Positions 24,363 to 32,938 of a stretch of DNA of 36,683 bases are shown here, in pieces; positions within the stretch are counted from its first letter, which is position 1; each line of letters opens with the position of its first letter. The DNA lies in contig DYEF01000005.1 in NCBI GenBank assembly GCA_020725805.1, positions 1 through 36,683 on the forward strand. The letters are read 5' to 3'. The position numbers and the translations under genes are program-made. A model generated the notes under the pieces. The model did no database searches. It saw only the letters and a program-made list of their open reading frames with translations, and was not told the origin of the DNA. Source of the stretch: Bdellovibrio sp. Lineage in GTDB: Bacteria > Myxococcota > SpSt-1050.

Positions 24363-24390
24363 TTGACATAAAAAAAAACTTTGTTATAGA
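24363..24390 (+). promoter_or_regulatory. Main promoter of the sdh-suc-kor superoperon
   Basis: A perfect -35 TTGACA (24363-24368), a 16-base spacer containing an A-tract, and -10 TATAGA (24385-24390) lie about 40 bases before sdhD. It is the best promoter I see before the thirteen-gene operon. Confidence 0.7.
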
Positions 24391-24431
24391 GATTTTCGCA
24401 TCTTGGAGGGGGAAACAAACGGAGGAATAAG

Positions 24432-24779
24432 ATGAAGGTATCCTCACAGGCATTTAACTGGTTTATGCAGAGGATTACGGCACTGATAATTGCAGCGGGG
24501 CTGATAGTCCATTTTGTGGTTCTGCATTTTCTGATCGAAAGACCGGTTACCATTCACAAGGTGGCCGAACGTCTCCAGTCTTTCGGATGGGTTCTTTTCG
24601 ATTCGGTTCTTCTGATAGCCGTAGTATATCATGCACTTTACGGCTGCTATAACATCATAAACGATTTCAAACCGTCCGACAGGACGAAGGGATTTATGGT
24701 GGTCTTTCTCTGGGTAATTGGTCTGACTGCCACAATTGTGGGTATAGCAAATCTTCTTCCTTTTACAAAACCTATGTAA
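24432..24779 (+). CDS. sdhD: Succinate dehydrogenase/fumarate reductase membrane anchor, SdhD-like
   Basis: The 115-residue protein has three membrane helices (about residues 14-34, 54-75 and 87-107). The conserved RITA at the start of helix 1, His residues in IVHFVVLH and the helix-2 motif YHALYGCYNIINDFKPSDR resemble SdhD. One of these His is the likely axial ligand of heme b, and the loop after helix 2 would face the quinone site. GGAGG stands six bases before the ATG. It opens the operon and is followed after 16 bases by the SdhC-like anchor, to which it is visibly related in sequence. The direction of the enzyme (succinate oxidation or fumarate reduction) cannot be told from this subunit. 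Confidence 0.8.
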   Translation: MKVSSQAFNWFMQRITALIIAAGLIVHFVVLHFLIERPVTIHKVAERLQSFGWVLFDSVLLIAVVYHALYGCYNIINDFKPSDRTKGFMVVFLWVIGLTATIVGIANLLPFTKPM

Positions 24780-24795
24780 TAAAGGGGTTGTGACT

Positions 24796-25182
24796 ATGTT
24801 AAGTAAGTATCTGTACATAAAGGAAATCAGTCTCAACAGGAGTATCAATCTCTTTTCATTCCTTCTGATGCGTCTGACCGGTATTGCGCTCTCGGTCTTT
24901 CTCTTCCTTCATATCTGGACGGTTGGTCAGGTTCAGAAAGGGAACGACAGTTTCAATCAGGCAATGAGTGCATATAACAATCTCGCCGGCTGGATAATGG
25001 AATATCTGCTTCTTCTCGCCGTACTTTATCATATGTTCAACGGCCTGAGGCTGATTGCTGCCGACTTTTATAATCTGACGGAGAGACAGAAGGGGCTTCT
25101 GTGGATAGTAGTTGTAATCGTTGCGGTAATTGCATCGGCAAGCCTCTTTGTCTTCTTCCCGATACTTCCCAGAAATATTTAA
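24796..25182 (+). CDS. sdhC: Succinate dehydrogenase/fumarate reductase cytochrome b subunit, SdhC-like
   Basis: The 128-residue protein has three membrane helices. SFLLMRLTGIALSVFLFLHIW in helix 1 matches the SdhC S...R..G signature of the quinone site, and YHMFNGLRLIAADF in helix 2 matches the HxxxGxRH..xD region with the heme His. An in-frame GTG six bases earlier is only two bases from the AGGGG ribosome-binding site, so ATG 24796 is preferred. With SdhD, SdhA and SdhB it makes a four-subunit complex; separate C and D anchors distinguish it from the single large cytochrome b type used by Bacteroidetes and Wolinella. Confidence 0.85.
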   Translation: MLSKYLYIKEISLNRSINLFSFLLMRLTGIALSVFLFLHIWTVGQVQKGNDSFNQAMSAYNNLAGWIMEYLLLLAVLYHMFNGLRLIAADFYNLTERQKGLLWIVVVIVAVIASASLFVFFPILPRNI

Positions 25183-25201
25183 CAAGCAGAGGAGTAGCAA
25201 A

Positions 25202-26935
25202 ATGAGATATTTTCCTGTTATTGTTGTGGGCGGCGGACTGGCGGGGCTGAGGGCGGCGCTCGAAGTCAATATGCACAATATCCCTGTATGTGTTCTGTCG
25301 AGGGTTCACCCCGTCAGGTCGCACTCGCTTGCGGCACAGGGCGGTATAAACGGCGCCCTCGGAAATCACGTCAGAGGTTCTAATGACTCCGTCGAGAAGC
25401 ACGCCTTCGATACGGTAAAGGGCTCGGATTACCTTGGGGATCAGGACGCAATCATCAGGATGTGCAATGACGCACCGCTCAGAATCTATGAGATGGAACA
25501 CTGGGGCTGTCCTTTCTCGAGGACCTCAGAGGGTAAGATCGCACAGAGACCTTTCGGAGGCGCAGGTTTTCCAAGGACGGCGTATGCCGAGGACAAGACC
25601 GGACACGTGCTTCTGCACACCCTTTACGAACAGGTCGTAAGATTCGAACATTCCTCGGAAAGGGCGGACATTACCGTTCTGGACGAGATGCTTGTTACAT
25701 CGCTTGCAGTGGATGACGGCAGATGCACCGGTGTTATTGCGCTCAATCTCAAGACAGGTAATTTCGAGGCGTTTCAGTCTGATGCGGTAATCTTTGCAAC
25801 AGGAGGCTCAGGAAGGGTCTATTCCAACTCCACAAACGCACTGATTTCGACGGCTCTCGGGGCATATATCCCGTTTAAGGACGGTGCACCGCTCAAGGAT
25901 ATGGAGTTTATTCAGTTCCACCCGACGACACTTATCGGGACCAATATCCTTATGACAGAAGGGTGCAGGGGTGAGGGCGGATTCCTCGTAAACAACAAGG
26001 GTGAGAGATTTCTTGCCAACTACGAAGATTCGAAGAAGGCAATGGAGGTCGCGCCGAGAGATATCGTTGCGAGAAATATTCAGAGAGAGATAGACGCAGG
26101 CCGCGGGTTCGAAAATTCGTATGTCCATCTCGATATCAGGCATCTGGGAGAGAAGAAGATAAACGAGAGACTGCCGGGTATCAGGGACCTCTGCATAAAA
26201 TTTGCAAACATAGACCCTGTTACCGACCCGATTCCGGTTCAGCCCGGGCAGCACTACACAATGGGCGGCATCGATACGGATATAAACGGTGCATCGGATA
26301 TAAAGGGATTGTTTGCAGCCGGTGAGTGTGCCTGTGTCTCCGTCCACGGTGCGAACAGACTGGGCGGAAATTCACTCCTTGAGACGATTGTCTACGGGGC
26401 GATTGCAGGTAAGAGCTGTGCCGAATATGTCTCGTCTCTTGCACAGACAAAGACAGGTGCCGAGAAGGTAGAGGCAAAACTGAGAGATGAGGAGAGAAGG
26501 GCAAGGGAGATCGTCGCAAAGGACGGCGACTACCTTATATGTGATGTCCGGGACGAACTTGCCCAGACAATGGCTCAGAAGGTCGGACTCTTCAGGAAAG
26601 AGGACCAGCTCAGATCTGCGCTTGAGGATATTGAAAGGGCAAAGGACAAATTCAAAAAAGTAAAGTTTAACGCAAAGAGCAAATCATTGTCATACAACTA
26701 CGAATTTATCAATTACCTCGAGACCGAGGCAAGTATCTGCGTCTCGGAGGTGATAGTAAAGGGAGCACTCGAGAGGAAGGAATCAAGAGGTTCGCATTTC
26801 AGACTCGATTTCCCGAAAAGGGACGATGCAAACTTCCTGAAACACACAGTGGCCAGATATTCAAAAGAAGGTATAACCCTCTCATACAAACCCGTAAAGA
26901 TCGTCAAATGGGAACCAAAAGAGAGAAAGTATTAA
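25202..26935 (+). CDS. sdhA: Succinate dehydrogenase/fumarate reductase flavoprotein subunit
   Basis: The 577-residue protein carries FAD and the dicarboxylate site. The dinucleotide fold is VIVVGGGLAGLRAALE. His41 in RSHSLAAQGGI is the expected covalent FAD attachment residue. Downstream motifs are GEGGFLVNNKGERFL, QHYTMGGI and HGANRLGGNSLLE, the latter closing the FAD and substrate domain. An upstream in-frame start at 25130 lies inside sdhC and lacks a ribosome-binding site. AGAGGAG (25188-25194) seven bases before ATG 25202 settles the start. The length is typical. The reaction is succinate/fumarate interconversion with electrons passing to SdhB. Directionality is not visible from the sequence. 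Confidence 0.95.
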   Translation: MRYFPVIVVGGGLAGLRAALEVNMHNIPVCVLSRVHPVRSHSLAAQGGINGALGNHVRGSNDSVEKHAFDTVKGSDYLGDQDAIIRMCNDAPLRIYEMEHWGCPFSRTSEGKIAQRPFGGAGFPRTAYAEDKTGHVLLHTLYEQVVRFEHSSERADITVLDEMLVTSLAVDDGRCTGVIALNLKTGNFEAFQSDAVIFATGGSGRVYSNSTNALISTALGAYIPFKDGAPLKDMEFIQFHPTTLIGTNILMTEGCRGEGGFLVNNKGERFLANYEDSKKAMEVAPRDIVARNIQREIDAGRGFENSYVHLDIRHLGEKKINERLPGIRDLCIKFANIDPVTDPIPVQPGQHYTMGGIDTDINGASDIKGLFAAGECACVSVHGANRLGGNSLLETIVYGAIAGKSCAEYVSSLAQTKTGAEKVEAKLRDEERRAREIVAKDGDYLICDVRDELAQTMAQKVGLFRKEDQLRSALEDIERAKDKFKKVKFNAKSKSLSYNYEFINYLETEASICVSEVIVKGALERKESRGSHFRLDFPKRDDANFLKHTVARYSKEGITLSYKPVKIVKWEPKERKY

Positions 26936-26950
26936 TAAGGGAGAATTGCC

Positions 26951-27682
26951 GTGGACAGAGTAATTTTTGAGGTCTTCAGATTTATTCCCGAAGAGAAGAG
27001 TGAACCGCACTTTGACAGATTCGAGGTCCCCTATACGAAAGGGATGACAGTTCTGCAGGGACTTCTGTATATCCAGTCGAAACTCGACGGTTCACTCGGA
27101 CTCAGGTTTGCCTGCAGGGCAGGTATCTGCGGGAGCTGTGCAATGCATATCAACGGAGTCTACCGCCTCGCCTGTGAGACTCAGGTCTCGCTTCTGGGTG
27201 AGCATATAAGGGTAAGGCCGCTTGGGCACCTGCCGATAATAAAGGACCTTGTTGTGGATATGACGGAATTCTGGGAGAAATACAAACTCGTGAAGCCGTA
27301 TCTCATTCACAGCAAAAATGTCCCCGAGAAGGAGTTTCTGCAGTCGGTGGACGACAGGGAGAAGCTCACCAGAATCGTTGACTGTATTCTCTGCGGGGCC
27401 TGTTATGCCGCCTGCCCGGTAGTCGATACACATAAGGATTACATCGGACCGCACGCCTTTGCAAAGGCAAACAGATTTATCAGGGATTCACGTGATGACG
27501 GCACATTCGAAAGGCTCAGAATCATCGGCGGTGAAGACGGCGTCTTCAGGTGTCATACAGTCTTCAGCTGTCAGGAGGTCTGCCCCAAGGAAATCAATGC
27601 AAGCGGCTCGATTGCCGAACTCAAGATGCTTACTACAAAGGCGGCATTTACGGCATTCGACAGGAGCAAACTTAAAATGTGA
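26951..27682 (+). CDS. sdhB: Succinate dehydrogenase/fumarate reductase iron-sulfur subunit
   Basis: The 243-residue protein holds all three clusters. A [2Fe-2S] site is in CRAGICGSC...C (about residues 55-76), a [4Fe-4S] site in CILCGACYAACP, and a [3Fe-4S] site in CHTVFSCQEVCPKEI, the four-Cys groups closing each other's last ligand as usual. It carries electrons from SdhA to the membrane quinone. The start is GTG with GGGAGA upstream. It ends TGAGGT, in which the stop codon overlaps the ribosome-binding site of sucC. Confidence 0.95.
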   Translation: MDRVIFEVFRFIPEEKSEPHFDRFEVPYTKGMTVLQGLLYIQSKLDGSLGLRFACRAGICGSCAMHINGVYRLACETQVSLLGEHIRVRPLGHLPIIKDLVVDMTEFWEKYKLVKPYLIHSKNVPEKEFLQSVDDREKLTRIVDCILCGACYAACPVVDTHKDYIGPHAFAKANRFIRDSRDDGTFERLRIIGGEDGVFRCHTVFSCQEVCPKEINASGSIAELKMLTTKAAFTAFDRSKLKM

Positions 27683-27691
27683 GGTTGTTAT

Positions 27692-28855
27692 ATGAAACTG
27701 CACGAATATCAGGCAAAACAGTTATTCAGGGAATATCAGATACCTGTGCCGGATGGTCAGATGGCAAAGAGTCCGGAAGAGGCAAAGGATATTGCCCTAA
27801 GACTCGGCGGAGATAAGTTTGTCGTCAAGGCACAGATTCACGCCGGAGGAAGGGGGAAGGCCGGCGGGGTAAAGGTCGTATCGGATGCCGGGGAGGTCTT
27901 TAAGGCCGCACAGAGTATTATCGGAATGAGGCTGGTCAGCAAGCAGACGGGACCCGAGGGAAGGCTTGTAAAGAAGATTCTGGTCGAAAGAGGTGCCGAC
28001 ATAAAATCCGAGATGTATTGTGCATTTCTTATAGACAGGTCAAAGGAGCGGGTGAGCCTCATATTTTCGACAGCAGGCGGAATGGACATAGAAGAGGTGG
28101 CCGAGAAGTTTCCGGACAGGATAAAGAAGATACCTGTGGACCCCGTAAACGGGATACAGCCTTATATTGCACGCGAGCTCGTCTTTTCGCTCGGTCTCAA
28201 TCCGAATCTCTCTTCTTCCCTCTACAACCTGCTTTCGGGTATGTACAGACTCTTTACAGAGAAAGACCTCTCCCTTGTGGAGATAAATCCGCTCGTACTT
28301 ACTGCATCAGATGAGCTTCTGGCCGTGGATGCAAAGATAAATGTCGAGGAGAACGCACTCTTCAGACAGAAGGCCCTCTCCGAGATGAGAGACCCTGACG
28401 AGGAGGACCAGAGGGAGAGAATGGCACATCAGTACAATCTCAACTATATCTCGCTCTCCGGGAATATCGGCTGTCTGGTAAACGGTGCAGGACTTGCAAT
28501 GGCTACAATGGACATTATCAAGTATTACGGAGGAGAACCCGCCAATTTTCTGGATGTCGGCGGCGGTGCAAACAAGCAGGCGATTACAGAAGGATTCAAG
28601 CTGATTCTCTCGGATACAAGGGTCAGGGGAATTCTGGTCAATATATTCGGTGGTATTGTAAAGTGCGATGTGGTGGCACAGTCGGTAATCGATGCGGTCC
28701 GCGAAATGGGAATTTCCGTTCCTCTGGTCGTAAGGCTGGAGGGGACCAATGCAGAGCAGGCGAGGGAGATAATAAAATCCTCCGGAATAAAACTGCATTA
28801 TTGCCAGAGTATGGCAGAGGCTGCAGAGCAGATCGTCAGACTTGCAATTCAGTGA
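27692..28855 (+). CDS. sucC: Succinyl-CoA synthetase beta subunit
   Basis: The 387-residue ATP-grasp protein couples succinyl-CoA cleavage to nucleotide phosphorylation. It begins MKLHEYQAKQLF, typical of the family, with the nucleotide-binding loop IHAGGRGKAGGVKV and the C-terminal CoA-ligase part NIFGGIVKCDVVA and VRLEGTNAEQAREI. The length is normal (about 387). Whether it uses ATP or GTP cannot be judged. The ribosome-binding site lies over the sdhB stop, and sucD begins ten bases after it. Confidence 0.95.
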   Translation: MKLHEYQAKQLFREYQIPVPDGQMAKSPEEAKDIALRLGGDKFVVKAQIHAGGRGKAGGVKVVSDAGEVFKAAQSIIGMRLVSKQTGPEGRLVKKILVERGADIKSEMYCAFLIDRSKERVSLIFSTAGGMDIEEVAEKFPDRIKKIPVDPVNGIQPYIARELVFSLGLNPNLSSSLYNLLSGMYRLFTEKDLSLVEINPLVLTASDELLAVDAKINVEENALFRQKALSEMRDPDEEDQRERMAHQYNLNYISLSGNIGCLVNGAGLAMATMDIIKYYGGEPANFLDVGGGANKQAITEGFKLILSDTRVRGILVNIFGGIVKCDVVAQSVIDAVREMGISVPLVVRLEGTNAEQAREIIKSSGIKLHYCQSMAEAAEQIVRLAIQ

Positions 28856-28864
28856 GGTCGTTTT

Positions 28865-29740
28865 ATGTCTATACTTATCAACAGAAACACAAGGGTGATT
28901 GTTCAGGGCATTACCGGTGACAACGGTAAGTTTCACACATCCCAGATGCTCTCATATGGCACAAAAGTGGTCGGTGGTGTCACTCCCGGCAAGGGCGGAC
29001 AGAGCGTGGAGGGTGTCCCGGTATTCAATACCGTATCGGAGGCAGTAAAAAAGACCGATGCGGATGCCTCCATAATATTCGTGCCGGCACGTTTTGCCCC
29101 CGATGCAATCCTCGAATCCGCCGATGCAGGGCTCAGGCTTATAGTTGTAATTACAGAGGGTATTGTCCCCTCCGATATGCTGAAGGTAAAATATTCGCTG
29201 AGAGGGAAAAACGTAAGGATTATCGGCCCGAACTGTCCCGGAATAATTACGGCTGACGAGTGCAAGATCGGAATTATGCCCGGCTATATTCACAAAAAAG
29301 GAAAGGTCGGTGTTATCTCGAGGTCCGGAACACTTACCTACGAGGCGGTCTATCAGCTCACGAAGCTCGGAATTGGAGAGACCACCTGTATAGGAATCGG
29401 CGGTGACCCTGTGGTAGGGAGCACTTTTCTGGACCTGCTCGAGTTGTTCAACGGTGACGATGAGACAGAGTGTGTGGTAATGATAGGTGAGATAGGAGGC
29501 AGTGCGGAGGAGGAGGCGGCGGATTATATAGCAAAGCATTTCAGAAAACCGGTAGTCTCTTTCATTGCAGGGGCAACGGCACCGCCGGAGAAGAGAATGG
29601 GACACGCGGGAGCCATTATTTCCGGCAGGAAGTCTACGGCCCAGAGCAAGATGGAGTACTTAAGGTCGAAGGGAATAAAGGTTGTAGAAAACCCGTCACA
29701 GATTGGAGATACAGTATGGGAGATATTAAAAAAGAAGTAA
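28865..29740 (+). CDS. sucD: Succinyl-CoA synthetase alpha subunit
   Basis: The 291-residue protein has the CoA-binding Rossmann domain ([19 protein letters not shown]), the GPNCPGII block, and the phosphorylated active-site His247 in [11 protein letters not shown]. It forms the alpha-beta enzyme with SucC. Its last 25 bases overlap the start of korD in another frame, so kor translation is coupled to suc. This places the step that makes or uses succinyl-CoA directly before the oxidoreductase that produces or consumes it. Confidence 0.95.
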   Translation: MSILINRNTRVIVQGITGDNGKFHTSQMLSYGTKVVGGVTPGKGGQSVEGVPVFNTVSEAVKKTDADASIIFVPARFAPDAILESADAGLRLIVVITEGIVPSDMLKVKYSLRGKNVRIIGPNCPGIITADECKIGIMPGYIHKKGKVGVISRSGTLTYEAVYQLTKLGIGETTCIGIGGDPVVGSTFLDLLELFNGDDETECVVMIGEIGGSAEEEAADYIAKHFRKPVVSFIAGATAPPEKRMGHAGAIISGRKSTAQSKMEYLRSKGIKVVENPSQIGDTVWEILKKK

Positions 29741-29976
29741 AGGGCAACATTACGACATACGAGGACGAAAGGACCAGAATAGTCATAAACACAAAGTGGT
29801 GCAAGGGGTGTGAATACTGCGTTGTTTACTGCCCCAAGAAAGTCCTCTCAATGGAAAGAAGCAAGGCAGTAGTTGTCGACCTCGCACAGTGCACGAGATG
29901 TATGCTCTGTGAAATGAGGTGTCCGGACTTTGCCATTGATGTTATCAAATTAGACGAAACAAAGGAGAACAGGTGA
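29716..29976 (+). CDS. korD: 2-oxoglutarate:ferredoxin oxidoreductase, ferredoxin-like delta subunit
   Basis: The 86-residue protein has two four-Cys cluster motifs, [14 protein letters not shown] and [14 protein letters not shown], for two [4Fe-4S] clusters. It carries electrons between the thiamine site on KorB and soluble ferredoxin. The ATG lies inside sucD, with GGAG about eight bases before it. The family usually has this small subunit next to korA and korB, as here. In the reductive direction the complex carboxylates succinyl-CoA to 2-oxoglutarate. Confidence 0.92.
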   Translation: MGDIKKEVKGNITTYEDERTRIVINTKWCKGCEYCVVYCPKKVLSMERSKAVVVDLAQCTRCMLCEMRCPDFAIDVIKLDETKENR

Positions 29977-29977
29977 T

Positions 29978-31117
29978 ATGGCTGACATAAGATTTATACA
30001 GGGGAACGAGGCCTGCGCGCTCGGTGCGATTTATGCCGGATGCAGATTCTTTGCCGGGTATCCGATTACCCCGTCATCCGAAATTGCCGAGATGCTCTCG
30101 GAGGAACTCCCGCTCGTTGACGGTGCATTTATTCAGATGGAGGATGAGATTGCCGCTATGGCAGCAGTAATCGGCGGCTCACTTGCAGGCAAGAAATCGA
30201 TGACTGCGACCTCCGGTCCGGGTATGTCCCTCAAACTCGAAAACCTTGGATATGCCTGTATTACCGAGATACCCTGTGTCATTGTAAATGTACAGAGAGG
30301 CGGTCCGTCGACGGGGCTTCCGACTTCGCCGGCACAGGCGGATATTATGCAGGCAAGATGGGGAACCCACGGTGACCATCCGATAATCGCGGTATGTCCG
30401 TCCTCTGTCTCCGAGATGTTCACGGAGACAGTCAGGGCATTCAATCTTGCCGAGATGTTCAGGACTCCGGTAATTGTTCTCAGCGACGAGATAATAGGTC
30501 ATATGCGCGAAAAGATAGTAATACCAGAAGAGGGTGAGATTCCGATTGTAAACAGGAAGAAGCCAAAAGTAAGTCCCGAGGAATATAAACCTTTTAAGGG
30601 TGAAGAAGACTATGTGCCGCCGATGGCAGCCTTCGGCGAGGGATACAGGTACCATGTAACCGGTCTCTCCCACAATGAAGAAGGATTTCCGATTCAGAGC
30701 GGCGAACTGGTTCATCAGATGAACGTAAGGATGCACAACAAGATTTATAAGAATCTGGACAAGATTCTCAAAAACGAAGTCTATATGTGTGATGATGCAG
30801 AGGTGATAATCTTTGCTATAGGAGGGAGTGCGAGGTCCTCGAAAGGGGCAATAAGACACCTGAGGGAAGAGGGAATAAAGGCAGGACTCTTCAGGCCGCT
30901 TACTATATGGCCGTTTCCGGAGGATGAACTCAGGAGAGTCTGTTCGAAGGCAAAGAACGTCCTTGTAGTTGAGATGAATCTCGGACAGATAGTCTTCGAG
31001 GTGGAGAGGGTGCTCGGCTGCACAGGTGTCAGGGTCGACGGATTGTTTGACTCTTCAGGAGAGCCTTTTACGCCGCTCTCTGTTGCCAACCGCGTAAAGG
31101 AAATTATAAAGAGGTGA
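29978..31117 (+). CDS. korA: 2-oxoglutarate:ferredoxin oxidoreductase alpha subunit
   Basis: The 379-residue subunit has the thiamine-diphosphate pyrimidine-binding domain. GNEACALGAIYAGCRFFAGYP and ITPSSEIAEML are the usual start, followed by the catalytic-Glu region MEDEIAAMAAVIGGSLAGKK and TSGPGMSLKLENLGYA. The second half holds a transketolase C-terminal-like domain (EVIIFAIGGSARSSKGA). The specificity for 2-oxoglutarate over pyruvate or 2-oxoisovalerate is inferred from subunit order and from the sucCD neighbours. A single A separates the korD TGA from the ATG. Confidence 0.92.
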   Translation: MADIRFIQGNEACALGAIYAGCRFFAGYPITPSSEIAEMLSEELPLVDGAFIQMEDEIAAMAAVIGGSLAGKKSMTATSGPGMSLKLENLGYACITEIPCVIVNVQRGGPSTGLPTSPAQADIMQARWGTHGDHPIIAVCPSSVSEMFTETVRAFNLAEMFRTPVIVLSDEIIGHMREKIVIPEEGEIPIVNRKKPKVSPEEYKPFKGEEDYVPPMAAFGEGYRYHVTGLSHNEEGFPIQSGELVHQMNVRMHNKIYKNLDKILKNEVYMCDDAEVIIFAIGGSARSSKGAIRHLREEGIKAGLFRPLTIWPFPEDELRRVCSKAKNVLVVEMNLGQIVFEVERVLGCTGVRVDGLFDSSGEPFTPLSVANRVKEIIKR

Positions 31118-31121
31118 AAAT

Positions 31122-31943
31122 ATGGGAGTTAATTACCACGAGTATTTGAGAGAGAAGATGATGCCGCATATCTGGTGTTCGGGCTGCACCCACGGGATTG
31201 TGACCAAGGCACTGATAAGGGCAATCGATAAGGCAAAACTCGACAAGAACAAGGTTGTGGTTGTCTCCGGAATAGGATGTGCCTCGAGAATGCCGGGCTA
31301 TCTGGACTTCAACACACTCCATACGACTCACGGACGTGCCCTCGCATTTGCAACGGGGGTAAAACTCGCAAATCCGGATCTGCATCTGATCGTTGTGTCG
31401 GGTGACGGAGATGCCGTTGCAATCGGCGGAAACCACTTCATACACGCCTGCAACAGGAATATCGATATGACGCTTGTGGTCCTGAACAACAATATCTATG
31501 GTATGACAGGCGGGCAGAGGTCTCCCACGACTTACGAGGGAGATATCTCCTCGACGAGTGTTTACGGTTCGATAGGCAGTCCGGTAGATGTGGTGAATCT
31601 CGCCCTCGGTGCAGGCGCCACTTTTGTAGCCAGAACGACGAGTTATCACGTCCAGCAGCTGGAGAGTTACATATATTCCGGGATTGTGCACAAGGGATTC
31701 TCTGTTATCGATGCCGTCTCCGCCTGTTACACAGCCTACGGCAGGAGAAACAAGCAGAGGTACAAGAGTTCGGTCGATATGCTGAACTATATGAAGAACA
31801 ATTCCGTAAATATCTCGGCCGCAAGGGAGAAGAACCCGGATGAACTGAAGGGGAAGATTATTGTCGGGATATTCAGGGACAGCATAGAGCCCGAATATTG
31901 CGAAGAGTACAGCAAGATGGTAAACAAGATCAAGTCCAGATAG
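31122..31943 (+). CDS. korB: 2-oxoglutarate:ferredoxin oxidoreductase beta subunit
   Basis: The 273-residue subunit binds the diphosphate of thiamine through GDGDAVAIGGNHF with the following LNNNIYGMTGGQ, the GDG...N motif. The N-terminus has WCSGCTHGI, the CxxC segment usual for beta subunits, and GIGCASRMPGYLDFNTLHTT is the conserved oxo-acid-site stretch. A C-terminal tail of about 40 residues is richly charged. The ribosome-binding site GAGGTGA overlaps the korA stop codon. Confidence 0.93.
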   Translation: MGVNYHEYLREKMMPHIWCSGCTHGIVTKALIRAIDKAKLDKNKVVVVSGIGCASRMPGYLDFNTLHTTHGRALAFATGVKLANPDLHLIVVSGDGDAVAIGGNHFIHACNRNIDMTLVVLNNNIYGMTGGQRSPTTYEGDISSTSVYGSIGSPVDVVNLALGAGATFVARTTSYHVQQLESYIYSGIVHKGFSVIDAVSACYTAYGRRNKQRYKSSVDMLNYMKNNSVNISAAREKNPDELKGKIIVGIFRDSIEPEYCEEYSKMVNKIKSR

Positions 31944-31956
31944 AAAGGAAAGAGGT

Positions 31957-32493
31957 ATGTCTTCAAGATATGAGATTAGATTGTCCGGATCCGGTGGTCA
32001 GGGTCTGATTCTTCTGGGAATCATTCTGGGAGAGACCGCCTCCATATACGAAAACAAGAATGCCGTTCAGTCGCAGTCCTACGGTCCCGAGGCAAGGGGA
32101 GGAATGAGCAAGTCAGACGTCATTATATCGGATGAGGAGATTGACTATCCCAAGGCATATAATGTCGATTTCCTTCTTGCCCTGACCCAGCAGTCTTTCG
32201 ACCGCTACACCAGAGAGGTCAAAAAGGGAGGAATCGTCCTCTATGATTCGACACTCGTTCACTCGCCCAGGGAAGGTGATTACAGACTGATTGGCCTTCC
32301 CTTAAACGATACGGCAATAAAGGATATCGGCAAGTCAATGGTCATAAACATCGTCTCGCTCGGTGCAATAGTAAAGATTTCAAACATTGTTACAATCGAA
32401 AACACAGAGAAGGCTCTCTTAAAAAGGGTTCCCAAAGGGACCGAAGAGCTCAACAAAAAGGCATTTTATGCAGGAGTAAATCTGGCAAAATAA
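31957..32493 (+). CDS. korC: 2-oxoglutarate:ferredoxin oxidoreductase gamma subunit
   Basis: The 178-residue protein is the gamma domain of 2-oxoacid:ferredoxin oxidoreductases: [19 protein letters not shown] at the start and [18 protein letters not shown] in the middle are its fingerprints. It completes the four-subunit complex. It begins 13 bases after korB, and ndk follows after a 19-base gap with a good GGAGG site. Confidence 0.92.
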   Translation: MSSRYEIRLSGSGGQGLILLGIILGETASIYENKNAVQSQSYGPEARGGMSKSDVIISDEEIDYPKAYNVDFLLALTQQSFDRYTREVKKGGIVLYDSTLVHSPREGDYRLIGLPLNDTAIKDIGKSMVINIVSLGAIVKISNIVTIENTEKALLKRVPKGTEELNKKAFYAGVNLAK

Positions 32494-32512
32494 GAATTTA
32501 CCGGAGGTTTTT

Positions 32513-32935
32513 ATGCTGGAGAGAACACTGGGTATCGTCAAGCCGGACGGTATCAGAAGAGGACTGATTGGTGAAATCCTGAAACGAATCGAGGACTCGG
32601 GTCTCAGAGTTGTGGCTTTGAAAATGAAACAGCTTACGCGCAGTGAGGCAGAGGGTTTCTATTACGTCCACAGGGAGAAACCGTTCTTTAATGACCTTGT
32701 CGATTTTATGACGTCAGGACCCGTGGCGCTGTTCGTCCTCGAGGGAGAGAATGCCATCGAGAGATACCGCCGTCTGATGGGGGCGACCGACCCCAAGAAG
32801 GCCGAGAAAGGGACGATCAGATCAGACCTTGCCGAATCAATGCAGTGCAATACCGTACACGGTTCTGACGGACCGGATACAGCGAGATTCGAGATATCGT
32901 ATTTCTTCGCTGCAACAGAAATCGTCAAGAGGTGA
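32513..32935 (+). CDS. ndk: Nucleoside diphosphate kinase
   Basis: The 140-residue enzyme transfers the gamma phosphate between nucleotides. It shows [12 protein letters not shown] at the start, [17 protein letters not shown] and the phospho-His116 in NTVHGSD. In the first of these blocks Gly precedes ATDP where Asn is common, a minor change. The length is typical. Placement after the succinyl-CoA and oxoglutarate genes would let it equilibrate whichever nucleotide the synthetase makes. The stop is overlapped by the ribosome-binding site of rlmN. Confidence 0.96.
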   Translation: MLERTLGIVKPDGIRRGLIGEILKRIEDSGLRVVALKMKQLTRSEAEGFYYVHREKPFFNDLVDFMTSGPVALFVLEGENAIERYRRLMGATDPKKAEKGTIRSDLAESMQCNTVHGSDGPDTARFEISYFFAATEIVKR

Positions 32936-32938
32936 GAG

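Noticed and set aside
28307-28936. 209-residue minus-strand reading frame within sucC/sucD
   Set aside because: It is antisense to two well-supported genes, has no family resemblance and no ribosome-binding site. Several similar antisense frames occur through the operon (for example 30179-30859 and 19984-20640).
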